A stretch of DNA of 64,000 nucleotides from Auanema rhodensis. Its lineage: Eukaryota > Nematoda > Chromadorea > Rhabditida > Rhabditidae. Positions within the stretch are counted from its first letter, which is position 1; every line of letters starts with the position of its first letter. The notes beneath the pieces are model-generated. The model worked only from the letters and a program-made list of their open reading frames with translations, had not been told where the DNA came from and ran no database searches. The position numbers and the translations under genes are program-made. Where the stretch lies: the NCBI GenBank assembly GCA_964057225.1, contig OZ059897.1, forward strand, positions 12,524,001-12,588,000, read 5' to 3'. This document shows positions 12,278-25,607 of this stretch, in pieces.

Positions 12278-15200
12278 TTAATAACGATATAACTTAGCCT
12301 GTTCTCGATTGGCTGAAGTTCGATGTTCTCCACCTAATGTGTAGTAGGCAGATGGGTCATTTGGATAAGATACGTATGGTTGCGTTGACGGTGGGCGGGT
12401 TGATGATGGTGGAGGAACACCAGGCAGGGTTTCCTCGTGCTGTTGCGATTTAGAGCCAACCTGGAACAAACAGATTTTTTGTTGTTGTCTATATGGTTGT
12501 CATCTTCTTTTATTTTATTTTCTATTTATGTCTTTACTACTCTCCACTTTTTTGCCAATCTATCGTTTCCTCCCCCCTTTTACTTTTTTCTCTCTTCTAC
12601 TTCTCTGCTACTTCTTCCTTTCGCTAATTTTCTAGTCTTTGGACCACAATCAATATTCTCAGCTATTTTTCGTTCTTAGAGATAAATGGAATAGGAGATG
12701 CCAAAGAGCAGAGAGAAAATCCTGATGTGTAGCGCTTTTTTGCCGGTGGCCTTATTCCTCAGTAGTAATTTATTTATTTTAAGTGTTGTTTGTTATGATA
12801 GTTTTTAGTTCAAATGTAAAAATCTCACCTTAGTATACCATTCGTGATATGTTGTTTCTCCTACTCCATCTGGAATTCCTTCTTGTTCTACTCCTGGTGG
12901 ACTTGGCTGGCCACTAGGCTTTGTTGAAGCAGTTGTAGTTTGTGAGTAATGTCGATGATAAGCGGCATTATCAAAACCCAATGGTGCTTTCTTCATTCCC
13001 ACTAAATAATGATAATTCTTGATTGTCCGGACGGTTTGCAAATGAAAAAAAAAAGAAAGAAAAAGCAATAACTCACTCGTTCCATATGGATAATTGGGTG
13101 GTGGAATAATTGGGTATGAACTCTGGAAATGAAAGAATAAATTGATTTGAAGGTAATACCAAACATACATAACGTCTTGAAGATCTACACTTGCAAATTA
13201 AACAGCATGTACAAGCAATAGCCAAAATAAGAAGAATTGAAGCACTTCCGATGATGACGATGTTACGTAAGAGGTCGGGAGACATAGAAGCTTCCATGAT
13301 TGGATTTTCTGAAAAAAAATTTATTTGGTATATATTAAGTTACATTTGCTTGGTTTCTATAAAATAAACAGAAAATTTGATAACTTACCAATTTCTTTAG
13401 CTTTCACAGTGCTTGCCTCGATAGCTAAGTCGCCAATCTTTCCACGAATAGCATTCTCTTCTAATAAGCTCTTAATTTCAATTGGACGAGGTACAGACTT
13501 AGTTGAGAGAACCTGAAAAAAAGAAAAACCATTTAGATTCAACTATTTTAGTATGTTTTACTTCAAACTCAGCGATAACGGATCCCTTTGAGTATTCGAA
13601 GATCTTGGATACCTGCATTCCCTTCCATCTTTTATCGAGCATACCATTGATCTGGAGAAAACAAATTACTTAACACGAAAACAAGTTTTTTCAAACTTAC
13701 AGCTGAGGAGACTTGTTTAGTGAAGCTCTGATAGTATTCCGTTTGAGGATCAGCAAGAGCTGGGATATATTCGCGATTAAGAATACGCACCCAGAGACGG
13801 TAGCGAGATTTAACTGGTTCAGTAGGTTCGTAAACAGTGTAAGCTGAAACAAGAATTGTATCAGAAGTCGTTACATTCGATGACGTCAAATTACCTGGTT
13901 TCTTAATAAGAGGTGGCATCTGAACTGTTGGCTTAATAAATGGAACATTGGATGAGTCAACAGGTTCATTAGGAAGACTGGTTGTAGTAGTGACTGGCTT
14001 CTTCTTTTCTGGAGTCTTCTCAGCAATCTTTTCGGTAACTTTCTCAACTGTAGTCTGGGTGGTTGGTGGAGCAGAGGTTTCTGTAGTTGTGGTGGATGTC
14101 TGTCCAACAGTTGTGAGAGTTTTATCAACAGAGCAAGTTCCCAAGCAGATCTGAATAGATAAACTTGAAAAGTGTGGATTTAGAATATTATATTTCTACC
14201 TTGTTATTGCTTACAACAGGTGTATCAGCATGCTTACGTAATTCGCCATTCTTCTCAATAATTCCAGAACTTGGAGTATATAGAAGATATACACACTTTT
14301 GAAGATTAATATCATCTTTATCTTCACTGAATAATTCACGAGAGAAGTTAGCAATGAGAATTCCTTCATTATATAATGTCTGAAAATTAATTAATTCAAT
14401 TATTCCATATATATTAAAAAAAAAAAAACTTCAAAAAACATACCTCAACATCAAAAATATCTTGCTGTTCATCAACAACTGGTCTACCGTAATGAGGCAT
14501 GAACTGATCAGTTACTGTAGCTAGCCCATCTTGACTTCCCATGATGATAACATCAGATTGAGCCATGCTTCCATCGATGGAGAATCCAAGTGCAGACCAT
14601 TCGTTTTCATTGAGAGAAGTTTTAACTGTGAATCGAGCAGTGGTTCCATCACTCATCCAAGATATAACGTATGAGCACTCTTCACCCTTACATCCATCAG
14701 GATGAGAATAGGTTCCAGTGCAAGTTGATTGTGTAACATGAATTCCATGCTCGGTTGGCTCAACCTTCTTATCTATAAATGAACAACTTTAATTGGTATT
14801 CTTCAACTTATAATTTACCTTCGAAGAAGTCAATACTTAATACTCCACGTTGATTCTTTCCGTGATATTTGAAAAATCCTGGGGCAAAGAAGTTTGGATC
14901 AGCCTGAATAGCTGGGCCTCCAGTAGTATGTTGGTAATTTTCAGGATCAGCTCCCTTAGACCAAATAACTGTCATAGGTCCAGGTGTGATGGAGTGATCA
15001 TACTTATCCGAGCCTAGAATGCTCACAATGATTCTGCTAATTTCAGTTGATGTTTCTTACTCTTTAATTTTCTTCTGAACACAACAGTTGTGATTCCATC
15101 TTCATAGAAGGCAGCAGAAGATTCTAACGTATCTTCTCCACCAAAGAAACTGTCAGGTCTTGGAGTAGCCTTGCTTGGAGAGTAGAAGTCTTTTACACGT

Positions 15201-18200
15201 CCACGTCCATCAACAACAGCTCCAACAACCATGTCCGTACATTCCATAGCATTACCTAAGATATATAACATAGTAAATCATGTTAATATATCAACAATAT
15301 TATTAGAAGTTAATACTTAATTCAAATTTAATTTTTCACGTAATCTACACTTGCAAACTATTTTAATATCATTTTCATCTATGTTGCTGATGCAAACGGT
15401 TGTTCTCTCTTCGTTTTCGCGCTTTGGAAGCTTAATTGATATTATTTCCTAATCTAATAAAATTTTTTCGAGCATATCAAGAAAATTTGTCATACTCCGC
15501 ACTTTTATCAGTTTTCTATGAAACGTTTCAGCATAAATAAATTGAAGCTTACCACGTTTAGGATTTGGTGGCTGGACAGCAGCTTGTCTACGGACTCTGA
15601 CCCGAATCGGCGCCTTATCAGTGGTTATTGATACTCCTTTTTCATCACAGAGACAGATCTTGTTGGTGCTAACGCGTGGCTGGTACAAATCATGATAACC
15701 TGCAAACATCCTCGATCGTACTTAATGAGACCTCTTTGAAACACTGGTTAAAATTTCGAGAAAAGATTCTTATCAAAGTACTTTCGATGTACATGAGGAT
15801 ATTCCAAGAATTTTGAAATCAAATCTAATCAGCTAACCAATGGCACGAAAGATGGTACGAAAAATTAAAAAAAAGGGGAAATTAACGTTTTTCGTTATTT
15901 ATTTAACAAAAAAAACTTACCGATTGGAGTACGTGGATTAGTGAAGTCGCTGCTCTTCTTAGCAATTACACGCCCACCACCAATTGGATACATGAAATAA
16001 TAGCATTCATCAAGTGGGAAATCAGTCAAAGGATCAGAAGTTATAACTTTTCTCTTGAAGGATATTGTCTAAAAATACTGATTTAGAAACAGAGCTGCCT
16101 AAAGCATTTGAACCTGCATGTCTTCAATCATTGAACCACCGATATCATAGATATCTTGACGATCAGCTGGATCAATTGCAGGAAGTTGTCGTCCATAAGC
16201 AAAACGATCAGTTACAAATGCTTTATTTTCATAAACCCATCCGGTGTATATGTCACTGTTGGCCATTTGTCCATCTCTGAAATAGTCATGAAAATTATGA
16301 ATTCAAACTATTATCTTCATACTTAGAGAATCCAATTCCAGTCCATCTTCCCATATTTCTGCTAGAAATATTGAATTGAACTTCCTTGTTATCAGAAATA
16401 TATTTCCATCTAGCAATGTACTCGCATTCAGAATCTTGACAGTCAAGAGGATATCTATATTCTGTTTCGCATTTAGCTTGATTGCCAGCTGAAATTTATT
16501 TTTGAGATATGAGAGGTTTTTAAATTATTTTCTTACAGTTCACAGGCTTCTTGTCTTCATTGCAGTTACGGATACATACTTGTCTATCGGATACAAGAGG
16601 AGTGTCAGAATGAATTGTGACGTTTCCACTCTGTTAACATATTATTTTAAAATTAAATTCATTTCTATAAGTACTTACCTCATCGAGTTTACCACCAGAA
16701 ACTGGGAACATGAGCTTCCAGCATTCAGATGAGAATTGCTTGTCGGCTTCATCTCCAGTATCACGTTTGCGGATGAATTGAGCACGAAGAAGCCCATTCT
16801 CATGTGTTCCAACAACAGAGGTAACATCATTCTTTTCGTCAAGTTTTGGAGCTCCATATCCTTCACTGGTCATATCGTGAACAGATAATACTCCGTTGAA
16901 GGATTTGACAATAATCATATCAGCTCCCACCATAGTTCCATCAGCACTAAATCCGACACCGGTCCATGAGTTAACATCCATCTTAGTTTCCAAAGAGAAT
17001 TCAATCTCATCAGAGTCTTCAACATAATTCCAATTCAACTTATACTGACAATCTAATTGGCATCCAGCGGGGAAACGGAATTCTCCATAACAAACATCTC
17101 CATCAACTTTAGGCTTGAGCTCACGTTTAGGAGTTGTTCGTGTAGCTGTAGTAGTAGTTACAGCAGGCTTTGATGTTGTAGTAGGAGAATCTAATTCACA
17201 ATCTCCCCAGTAGACACAGATTCCTTGAGAGTTTCTGGCATACCCTTGCAAGCAAGCACAACCTGGTTCTGAACACTTGGTACATTCATCTCGGGTGAAA
17301 ATTGTTTGACAATCAGCTTCACATAAGTTTCCACATTCGTTGATTGTTTCGTTAACAGCACAAGTTAATGGAACAATAGGTACAGATTTGGAGTGAGATG
17401 TGGTCATGGTGGTTGGAATAGTAGTTGTGCTTTCAGCTCGGACTTCTACAGTAACTGGCTGAGAACTCTTAACAACTTCAGTGGATGCTTCGGATTCATC
17501 ATTGTGGAAGTGAGTTTCCAAATCAGGACAATCTCCCCAATAGATGCATTGTCCATTGTGGCGAACATAGTTATCAGCACAAGTACAATCAGGCTTTTCA
17601 CAACTAGCTGGGCATGGAGCAGTGTCATACATGTTGGCACAGCTAGGTTCGCAAGCTGTTCCACACTTAGCAAAAGTAGAGTTAGCAGGACATGAAGGCT
17701 CTTGCTAAAAATTTATATTTTAATAATTGTATTTATTTATTTCAAAGTTATACCTCTTTATCGCAAAAATCGAATGGTACGCAAGCATCTTCCTCATTTG
17801 TCATACGGACGTAACCTTCTTTGCAAATACATCTTGGGGTTCCACATTGTCTTGGACAGTTTGGAATAGTCTCTGGGAAACGAGTCCAATCACATGAAGC
17901 TTCACAATCACGAGAAGTTTCAGCACATTCAGTCCAAACTTCATTTGGTCCACATTGCTCACCTATAGATAAATTAAATAATAAACAAGTTATATATACG
18001 GTATGGTACCACTATCTTTGGTTTCATGTTCGATAGCTGATTGGACTACGGTATTATTATTTTGGAAAACATGATGTTCAGGAACCTTGATTTCGATTTT
18101 CTTGAGATGAGCTTTAGCTGGAACGATATGAGCATGATATGTTATGTTTATAAATAAACATACGATCTTCCTGTGGAATCATGCTTTCACAAACATAATC

Positions 18201-20657
18201 AACTGGCTTAAACCCAATAGCAGCCCAGGATTGTCCAGGATAGCGTAAAACCATTTCAATTTCGTTCTGAAAATCCGATCTCTGTTATCAAAAACTTTTT
18301 TTTGAATTGTAAGCTATACACTTACTCTTAGAATTCTCCAAAAAATCTTATTATCTTTAGCTTCTCTCATATTATACAGAGACTCGTCAAAATCAGACAA
18401 AGAACGGAAAACGGTTGATTCTAAAATGATGTTTTCAGTTAATTTGTGTTCTGTTTAGTTGACTGTTAACCTTTTTCACAACGTACTCCATGTCGTTCAC
18501 TTGGGCAATAGCATTGTGTTCTTGGATCATCAGCATTCTTCTTGCAAACTCCTTGAACTCCACAATCATCATTTGAAGTACATTCTTCTATAAATAGATG
18601 TTTCGTTATTTATTGCTAATTTCCAATTCTTTCATTATTTGTTATTCAAAAAACAAATGACTAACCAGCATATTGACATTGGCTACCAGAATATCCACTA
18701 TCACAAATGCATTTTCCGCCAATTCTTTTACCTCGTGTAAGACATGAATCACCATCGGGAATTGCTGCAATTTAGATATTTGTCATCAGTTTCATTTAAC
18801 ATGTTTCAACTTTACAAATAGTTTGTTAAAAGTTTTTTTCATTTTATACGAACAGCATATTTGCTCTAAAGATATTTTTCATTTTAATGCTAACGTTCGA
18901 CAGATGTAAAGCGTAATATCAGGGTACAGAAGTGGTTGAACAAGAAGGGAAGAGAGGGAGGGGGGTGGTGGCTGCTAAAATGACCGACCCAAATTTGACA
19001 ACACTTTCTATCGTCGTTCAACACCATGTATAATGTCTTAGGTCAAGAAAATTTCGTTTATTGTTCAAATTCTCTTGGTACATAGCCAGCCGATGACTAG
19101 ACACGCTTTTGGCGTTGTCTTTTACAAAAAAACGACATCGTTCAAGTTTTTGACGACACAGTCTTCATCATAGACGACGTCTGTGGTCAGCGCTCATAAT
19201 GCTGTTCACTCCAGTAATTGTCATTGACCATAAAATCATATAAAATTGCATTTGTTCTTTTGAATACATGTATCAAATAGAAAAAAAGGTGATTCTATGC
19301 ATTCAATAGCTTAATTTTGCAAAAAAACAGTTGGAAAAACTTTTGAAAAATCACGATAGAGTCACATAAAAATCATTATATTGGGTGAAATTATGTTTTT
19401 GAGGAAGATTTGTAGTATTTTTATGAATAATTTTAGTTCAAGTTGTATTTTTTGAAGTGTTAATCTATAATACCTTTAACGATATTGACATCAGCACAAC
19501 TGTAGAAAAAGTATTCTTCACCATATTCGGTAGCTTGATGAGTCAAACGAATGGCACAGTTCATACACTCAAAATGAGCTGGTAACTCAACAGTTTTAGA
19601 TGATTGTCTGAAGGTAATTCCATAAAAATTTTTTAAAATATCTGAAAAGTTCTTACGTGATATTGTATTCATCACGGAAATTGGCAAATATAGCAATAGG
19701 CTCATCCAAAGCATTCAATACTTCCAATCGGATTCCTCCCTAAAATAGTAAATATGATCATAACTCCTATTCATTGATTTATTAGAGTTACATAACTCAT
19801 AAGTTTCATAGTTTGATTATATAACAATTTATTATTAGTTGGTTGATTTAAGATCTTTATGAGATTTAAGTAATAAGAGACCAACGATATAGTAACGGCC
19901 TCCAGAATAACCTTGGCCTATGAGGGAGAGCTAAGCCTAACTAGTTGCGGAATAGATCAGAGATAAAGATAGATAAAGATAGTTAACATTGTCTCTTTAT
20001 ACTATTCTTTTGGTATATAAACTAACTATTATAAAGAGCATTTTTTGGATATTTTATAGACATTCATATAGTTGATACGTCATATGTAACTAATAAATGA
20101 AAATTTGAAAACGAATAAAGAAATATTTGAAAAAATTATTTTAATTAAATAAATTAAAAATTTTATTTGGGTCTTAATTAGTAAAATAACTTACCATATG
20201 TGGAATTGCTGTAAACCATTCGATATCAACAATTGAACCAGATTCCAAGAATGTTCGGACACCTAGAACAATGCTTTAAAGAAAAATTAAATTTTTTTTT
20301 CCATAGATTTGACCAAAAGATTGAAAAATTACAATACTTATGCAATAATTTCTTGAATAGAACATATAATTTATTTTTTTCTCAAATGTTATAAGGTCAT
20401 CTTCAATAGAAGAAGTAAAACTTAAAGAAAGAATGAATACTATTTTCTTTGAAAAAGAAGAAAAATCTGATGAATCTTCAGAGATACTTACCATCATTGG
20501 CACCGGGCTTAGGTAGACCACATGCTCCTTGAGAGTTGTGATTAGAAAAATAATCAAGAGAAGGTGAACGAGCTGCTGGATAAGTTAATCGAACATGACT
20601 ATATGCTTGAGCTATTAATAGCAATAAGAGAAATGGTAATGAGAGCCTCCACGGCAT
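12278..20657 (-). CDS. LPMO-like / EGF / TIL / DOMON / SEA transmembrane protein, 28 exons, 1659 aa
   Basis: Exons on the minus strand: 20657-20492, 20262-20195, 19739-19657, 19607-19474, 18764-18666, 18587-18471, 18420-18326, 18266-18164, 18117-18010, 17962-17754, 17704-16679, 16630-16537, 16488-16323, 16276-16114, 16068-15921, 15699-15553, 15255-15061, 15013-14819, 14772-14444, 14379-14200, 14150-13895, 13843-13701, 13651-13562, 13512-13389, 13308-13169, 13122-13077, 13001-12829, 12460-12278; all phases agree. A signal peptide ends AYS, so the mature protein should begin HVRLTYP. Residues 21-150 resemble a small LPMO-like copper domain (His21, His77 in PHMGG, YSCADV 141-146). Next come two EGF-like modules (151-222), a DOMON-type segment (~223-290), three TIL-type Cys-rich modules (~325-530), further DOMON segments (~575-735, ~768-926, ~975-1105, ~1106-1275), a Thr/Pro linker, SEA (~1361-1478), a membrane segment (~1494-1516) and a Pro-rich tail. 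RVRR (961-964) and KGSVI (1430-1434) may be processing sites. Substrate and partners are unknown; the copper function is inference. Confidence 0.85.
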
Positions 20658-20670
20658 CTGGAATTATTTT
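20658..20670 (-). promoter_or_regulatory. 3' splice site abutting the start codon of the LPMO-like gene
   Basis: The minus strand reads ATTCCAG directly followed by the ATG at 20657. This is either a spliced-leader acceptor that leaves no further 5'UTR, or the end of a 5'UTR intron whose first exon lies upstream. Confidence 0.45.
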
Positions 20671-23600
20671 TTAGTTTAACAAACTGAATAATAAACATTT
20701 AAAAAGATAAGAAACAATCATTTATCACTTAGAAATCAGCACTTAAATCACGAAAAAAACACTTAAGGATGAAAATTGTTCTAAGTTTCCTATAATGGAA
20801 GTTCAGGTTTAAAGTGCTAAACACAAATATTTTGGAACTTCTATTGATGAATAATGAAAAAAAAAGGAAAAAAAATTGTTTGAAGGTGATTAAGTTTAGA
20901 ATACTTGTTGTCATTATTAAAATTATAGATATGTAAGTAAGAATGGTTAACTTTTAAATATATTTTTATGGTAAATAAAATAGTTTTGAGAAGTTTTTTT
21001 AAATAAAAAAGAAAGAAAAGAAAATATCTTAAAAGCTTTTGGTATAAGAATAAGAAAAAAACAGGAATACTATTTTGAAACATGCAAAGTTATAGGAAGG
21101 ATTTCGAAAACATTTAGGGATTTAATAATTTCTTTTGTTTGTTATTGAATTGGGAAGGATGATGAAGACATACTAGCAGTTTATAGGAGGATATACTATG
21201 AATCTGTGAACAGATCCATAATAGGTAGTATAGTAAAATTGAAAATGACCATAAACTATATGTATATAGATAGATAGATATATGCTAGTAGTAATTGTCG
21301 TTTTGTATCAAAATCTAGTATATATTACACAATCGTATAACTTCAAATATTAAAATTTATATGATTGTACATATATGTACTGAAATAATTATAAATAAGT
21401 CTCAAAGCACAATATGAGTTTCATGTTAAAGGAGAGAATCGGACAATTCTTACCGATCAGAATGATCTCATGTGGACGTGGAGATGAGGTTAGAAGGGAG
21501 GGAAGAGATAGTCCGAGGTCTCGAAGAAACAAACTGAGGAAGACTTGCGCAAGCATTTTATCAAGGACGCGAGAAGATAGAAGTAATAGATAAAAGCGGA
21601 AGATGAGAGAGTAAAGTAGAGGTTATGATGATGATGGTGGTTACCCTGATCCTATAAGATTTGAGGAATATGAGCATTTAAAGAAAATCTCAATAATTTG
21701 CAAGGATAAACAGAGAAGAGTACTATGAAAAGTTAAAGGAACATGGCATGAAAGAAGAAATAAAAATGAAATGATTATTTCGATTCAAAATTATGAGCAA
21801 TAGACTAATAGATTTTAGAAGAAGCAAATGAGGTAGTCGGGATCAGCTTCGCTCCACCCATGATAATTTAAAATTTAATTAGCTTTTCCTTTAAAAAAAG
21901 TTTTAAAAAAGTCTTATAAAATTATTGATAATTAGATAATTATAAGAAGAAAAAATGAATATACATAGACATATCCTCATATAAAAAGAGATAAAATGAT
22001 AAAAGTACGCGATTGCATTGATGATTATCTGAGAGAACATATCGTTCATTCATCAAACACTAATCACTACTAATTATCAACGACATCTGGCTAAATCTGT
22101 CAGAAATTTCAGGAAGATGAAAAGAAAAACGGTGATGATGGACAGTAAACCGGACAGGAATTGTATAGTTAATGATAACACTAAGAAAATAACTATAAAC
22201 TGATTGAGGAAAATAGAATACAAGCCCTTAAGCATAATTATTCTGAATAAAAATACTTGACGATAGAAATTCTCGAAATGTGCTTCTTATACTGGCGGAA
22301 CTGATTTCATACAGAAGATACAATAAGAAGTTCCAGTATATACGCTGAAAGTTTTTGAAAGCCAAACAAACTGAAGTGAACAAGACATCATTAGAACAAT
22401 TCCATCAACATCCTCATCATATTTCAAAGTTTTTTTTCTTTTGAATGAAAGTAGATAATTACTTTAACTACACAACGTAAATTGTTAACTTTTAAGTTTT
22501 GACATGTACCAACAAATAAGATAATTATATTTTAAAAGAGAAGGTCTATGAGATGATTTGTATTATGCTTAACTAATTATATATTTTATTTTCTGTTTGA
22601 TCTGTTTGAAAAAAAACAAAGCTCATGCAAAAGCTGTCTTAAAGAAAAAAAATTTGTTAAGAAAAAAATAAAAAATAAAAAATTGCAATATTTCATGTAG
22701 TTCTTCGTGTCTATCTTACCTCACTCTTCCACTTTCTGTAACCGTTTAAGTCAAAAATAAGAGGTGGATTAAGAACCGTCTTTACAATAGAAATCTGCCG
22801 ATCGGTAAAAGACAAAAGATTTTGCATTTTTTAGAAAGCGAGAACCATTTATCCTAACTATCTATTCTTTTAATCTTGAAGAGCCTCGTCCTTTTTTACA
22901 CGAACAACGGTTTGACAGGTTTAGATTAGAAAAACCGGGAAAGTCTCAAGATCGGCAAACTATATATTTATCGGATTTACTTGTCAAGATAACTAAACCT
23001 ATTAAATATAGCATCTCATAAATGACCTTATCTGGCTTTCATCAAGTTCCTATTTCCCATGGGGACTGTTGATGCCTTTAATATCATATTACTACTATAT
23101 GGTTATAAATAGTTAATAAGTAGAATTGTCTTGATTTATAACTATCTTCAGATATATTTTTCAAGAGAGAAAAAGTTATAATGAAAAAAGATAAAGAAGG
23201 GAAAAATGGAGAAAACATGGTAAAGAAGTCTTCGAAATGACGAATAGAAGGTCAAGGCTTCAAATCTTTATGGGATACAACATGACTGAGATAACATGAA
23301 TTTAAATAGGAGAGCTTTAAAATCGTTTCAAAACAGAAAAAAATAATTTTCAGATATCTTTTTCATCCTATTACATCTCTTACAATTAAAATATTTGGAT
23401 CATCTTCATACGATATCATTTCTTACCAACAACCAAAAAATTGGAAAATAAAAGAATAATTTCAATATCGTTATGGTTAGTTGTTAAAGTTTAAATGCAT
23501 ATCTTCTTTAATTATATGTCTATTGCTATTAAAGAATATTCACAAAGCTTTTCTATTCTAAAAATTTCACATCTTTTCACAATAGTTGTATAAAGGACAT

Positions 23601-24980
23601 TAGCTAAATGGTCTGTGAATCCGGCTCCTTCAAATACTACATTAGCTACAATTTCAAATCAAGAAGACAAAGATTAGGCATCCTAAGTGAATATGGTCAA
23701 AAAACATATATCTTATGACTTAGTTAAGTATGAATTATCAAATACATTGGGGCGAGAAGTTTTTTTTGTAGAAAAAAAACAGCTGCGTCTGCTTAATCAT
23801 CGAATTTATCTTAAAGTCTTTGTCTGTATAACAGGTTCGACTATGTAATCATGATATTATGAATAATTAAAATAGTTAGCTATATATATACATATAATAT
23901 AGAAACAATAAATAGCTCCCAGAACCTTTTTTTTAATTTATATATTCAAACGACACGAAAATTGAAGGAAGCGGAATGGAATGCGATGAAGAATTAAAGA
24001 AAAAGGAGAAGACCGCAGGCAGGACATTGGGCTAGAAGGAACTGGGTCATAGGTCTTTCCTTCGTTGTCGTCGTCTTTCTTCATCTTCTTGCCCTCCCAT
24101 CTTACCTATCGTGTCTACCTATCTGTCTTGCAGTTTTTCTGATAAGTCACATCAGCAGTTAGCATGAAAGTCAGTTAGCTTATATGATATAGGAAAAATG
24201 AGTTAGAGGGGTACGGTATCATGCACAGTTAGATAGACTGTATAGGATAATAGAATAAAGATAACAGCTGTCGTTAGGTGTAGGATGGAAGGACAATCAT
24301 TACCTGAGGCCATCTAACATCTGGAAGACATTCATTGAAATTCATGAAGCGAATAAATGGAATAGCCTTCGATCTTTAGCGTCCATAGTAATATTGGATT
24401 TTGTTTTGAGTTACAAAAGAACAAAATACATGAAATAGTCTAAAGATGAGCGAAGGAAGCGAAAAACTTCAACCATCGCAATACGCTTTTGACCTGGATC
24501 GTAAGGTTACAAGAGAAATGTTTAATTTATGAAAGATGAAACTTTGTTTCAATCGTAATCATAACATGAATTAATATAAGAATATAGTAAAAAAAAGTGA
24601 TCTTGAATCTTCTATTATCTAAATGTTTCAGAAAAAGTTCTAGAAGTCAACTAAAGTTCTATCAACCTATATTTACATTCATTCAAAAAAAATTGTATTT
24701 TGATCAGTTAATTTCTTTTTTTTTTTAGTGTAGCTAACTAACCCCCCTTTTCCAATGTGATTGACAGACACAAGAGCTAAGGCCGAACGTTTTAGCAATG
24801 ATGACTAAATACAGAATTGGAAGAAATACAGCTAGACAGGACAAGAGGATGAAAAACTAAGAAAGATAACGCTGTCGAAGCCTCTTCTTTTGACCCACTT
24901 TACCGGAAAAGGAAAAAAACGGATAGGCACCGGATGACAAGTGCAATTCATCAGATGGAATTGGAATTGAAAAAAAAAAG

Positions 24981-25001
24981 AATATATATATATATATATA
25001 A
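24981..25001. repeat. (TA)n microsatellite
   Basis: A run of about ten TA dinucleotides preceded by poly-A. It is likely to vary in length between strains. Confidence 0.8.
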
Positions 25002-25597
25002 TTTAGACAAATAGAGAAAATATATGAAGAGATAATTAAAGGTTTGAAATTTAGAAAAGTTTTCCGATAAACTTTAATCATGAACTTTTCAATTGTATTA
25101 TATATCTCTTTCTATTGTCAAGTTAACATATCATTCCCCAATATTTTATCCAAAACTTTTTGTCTATCAATCAGTCATTTTATCTGACATCTCAAATAAT
25201 TTTAGCTATGCTGATAGTTCAGATTCGACGATAAAATCAACGTCGTCCCGATTATTTTTCAAACGACAAACTATGACGCTAAATTGCTAACCAAGCCATA
25301 AACAACTGTAATTAAAACTATGTCATCAGATACATCACAATGATTTTAAAGAATTAATTTTAAAATATTTACAAAATATATAATATAATGAGAATAGTTA
25401 TAAAAATTGTTCGAAACAGTCAATATGCAAAATAAAAAATGAAAATGAGCGATTTACTTGAAACAAACATGGTTAAAGCTGGATGCAAAAGCATGCAAGC
25501 CTTAAAAGAGGCTTTTTACTTCTGGCCATCTACAAGAGAATCTCGTTTTCTCGCTTTCATTATTTAATATTTACGCGATTACGGTTTGTGTGTATGA

Positions 25598-25607
25598 GGG
25601 GGGGGGG
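25598..25607. repeat. Homopolymeric G run (10 G)
   Basis: A G10 run in otherwise AT-rich DNA. In C. elegans, G runs of this kind are targets for deletion when the FANCJ-type helicase DOG-1 is lost. Runs like this are also prone to sequencing error. Confidence 0.7.

Noticed and set aside
13886-14154. Open frames on both strands overlapping the Thr/Pro linker of the LPMO-like gene
   Set aside because: Out-of-frame shadows of exon 14150-13895, whose own frame is fixed by splice phase on both sides.
25497-25517. Short hairpin followed by T-run, resembling a terminator
   Set aside because: A six-base stem is expected by chance in this composition, and no gene ends next to it.
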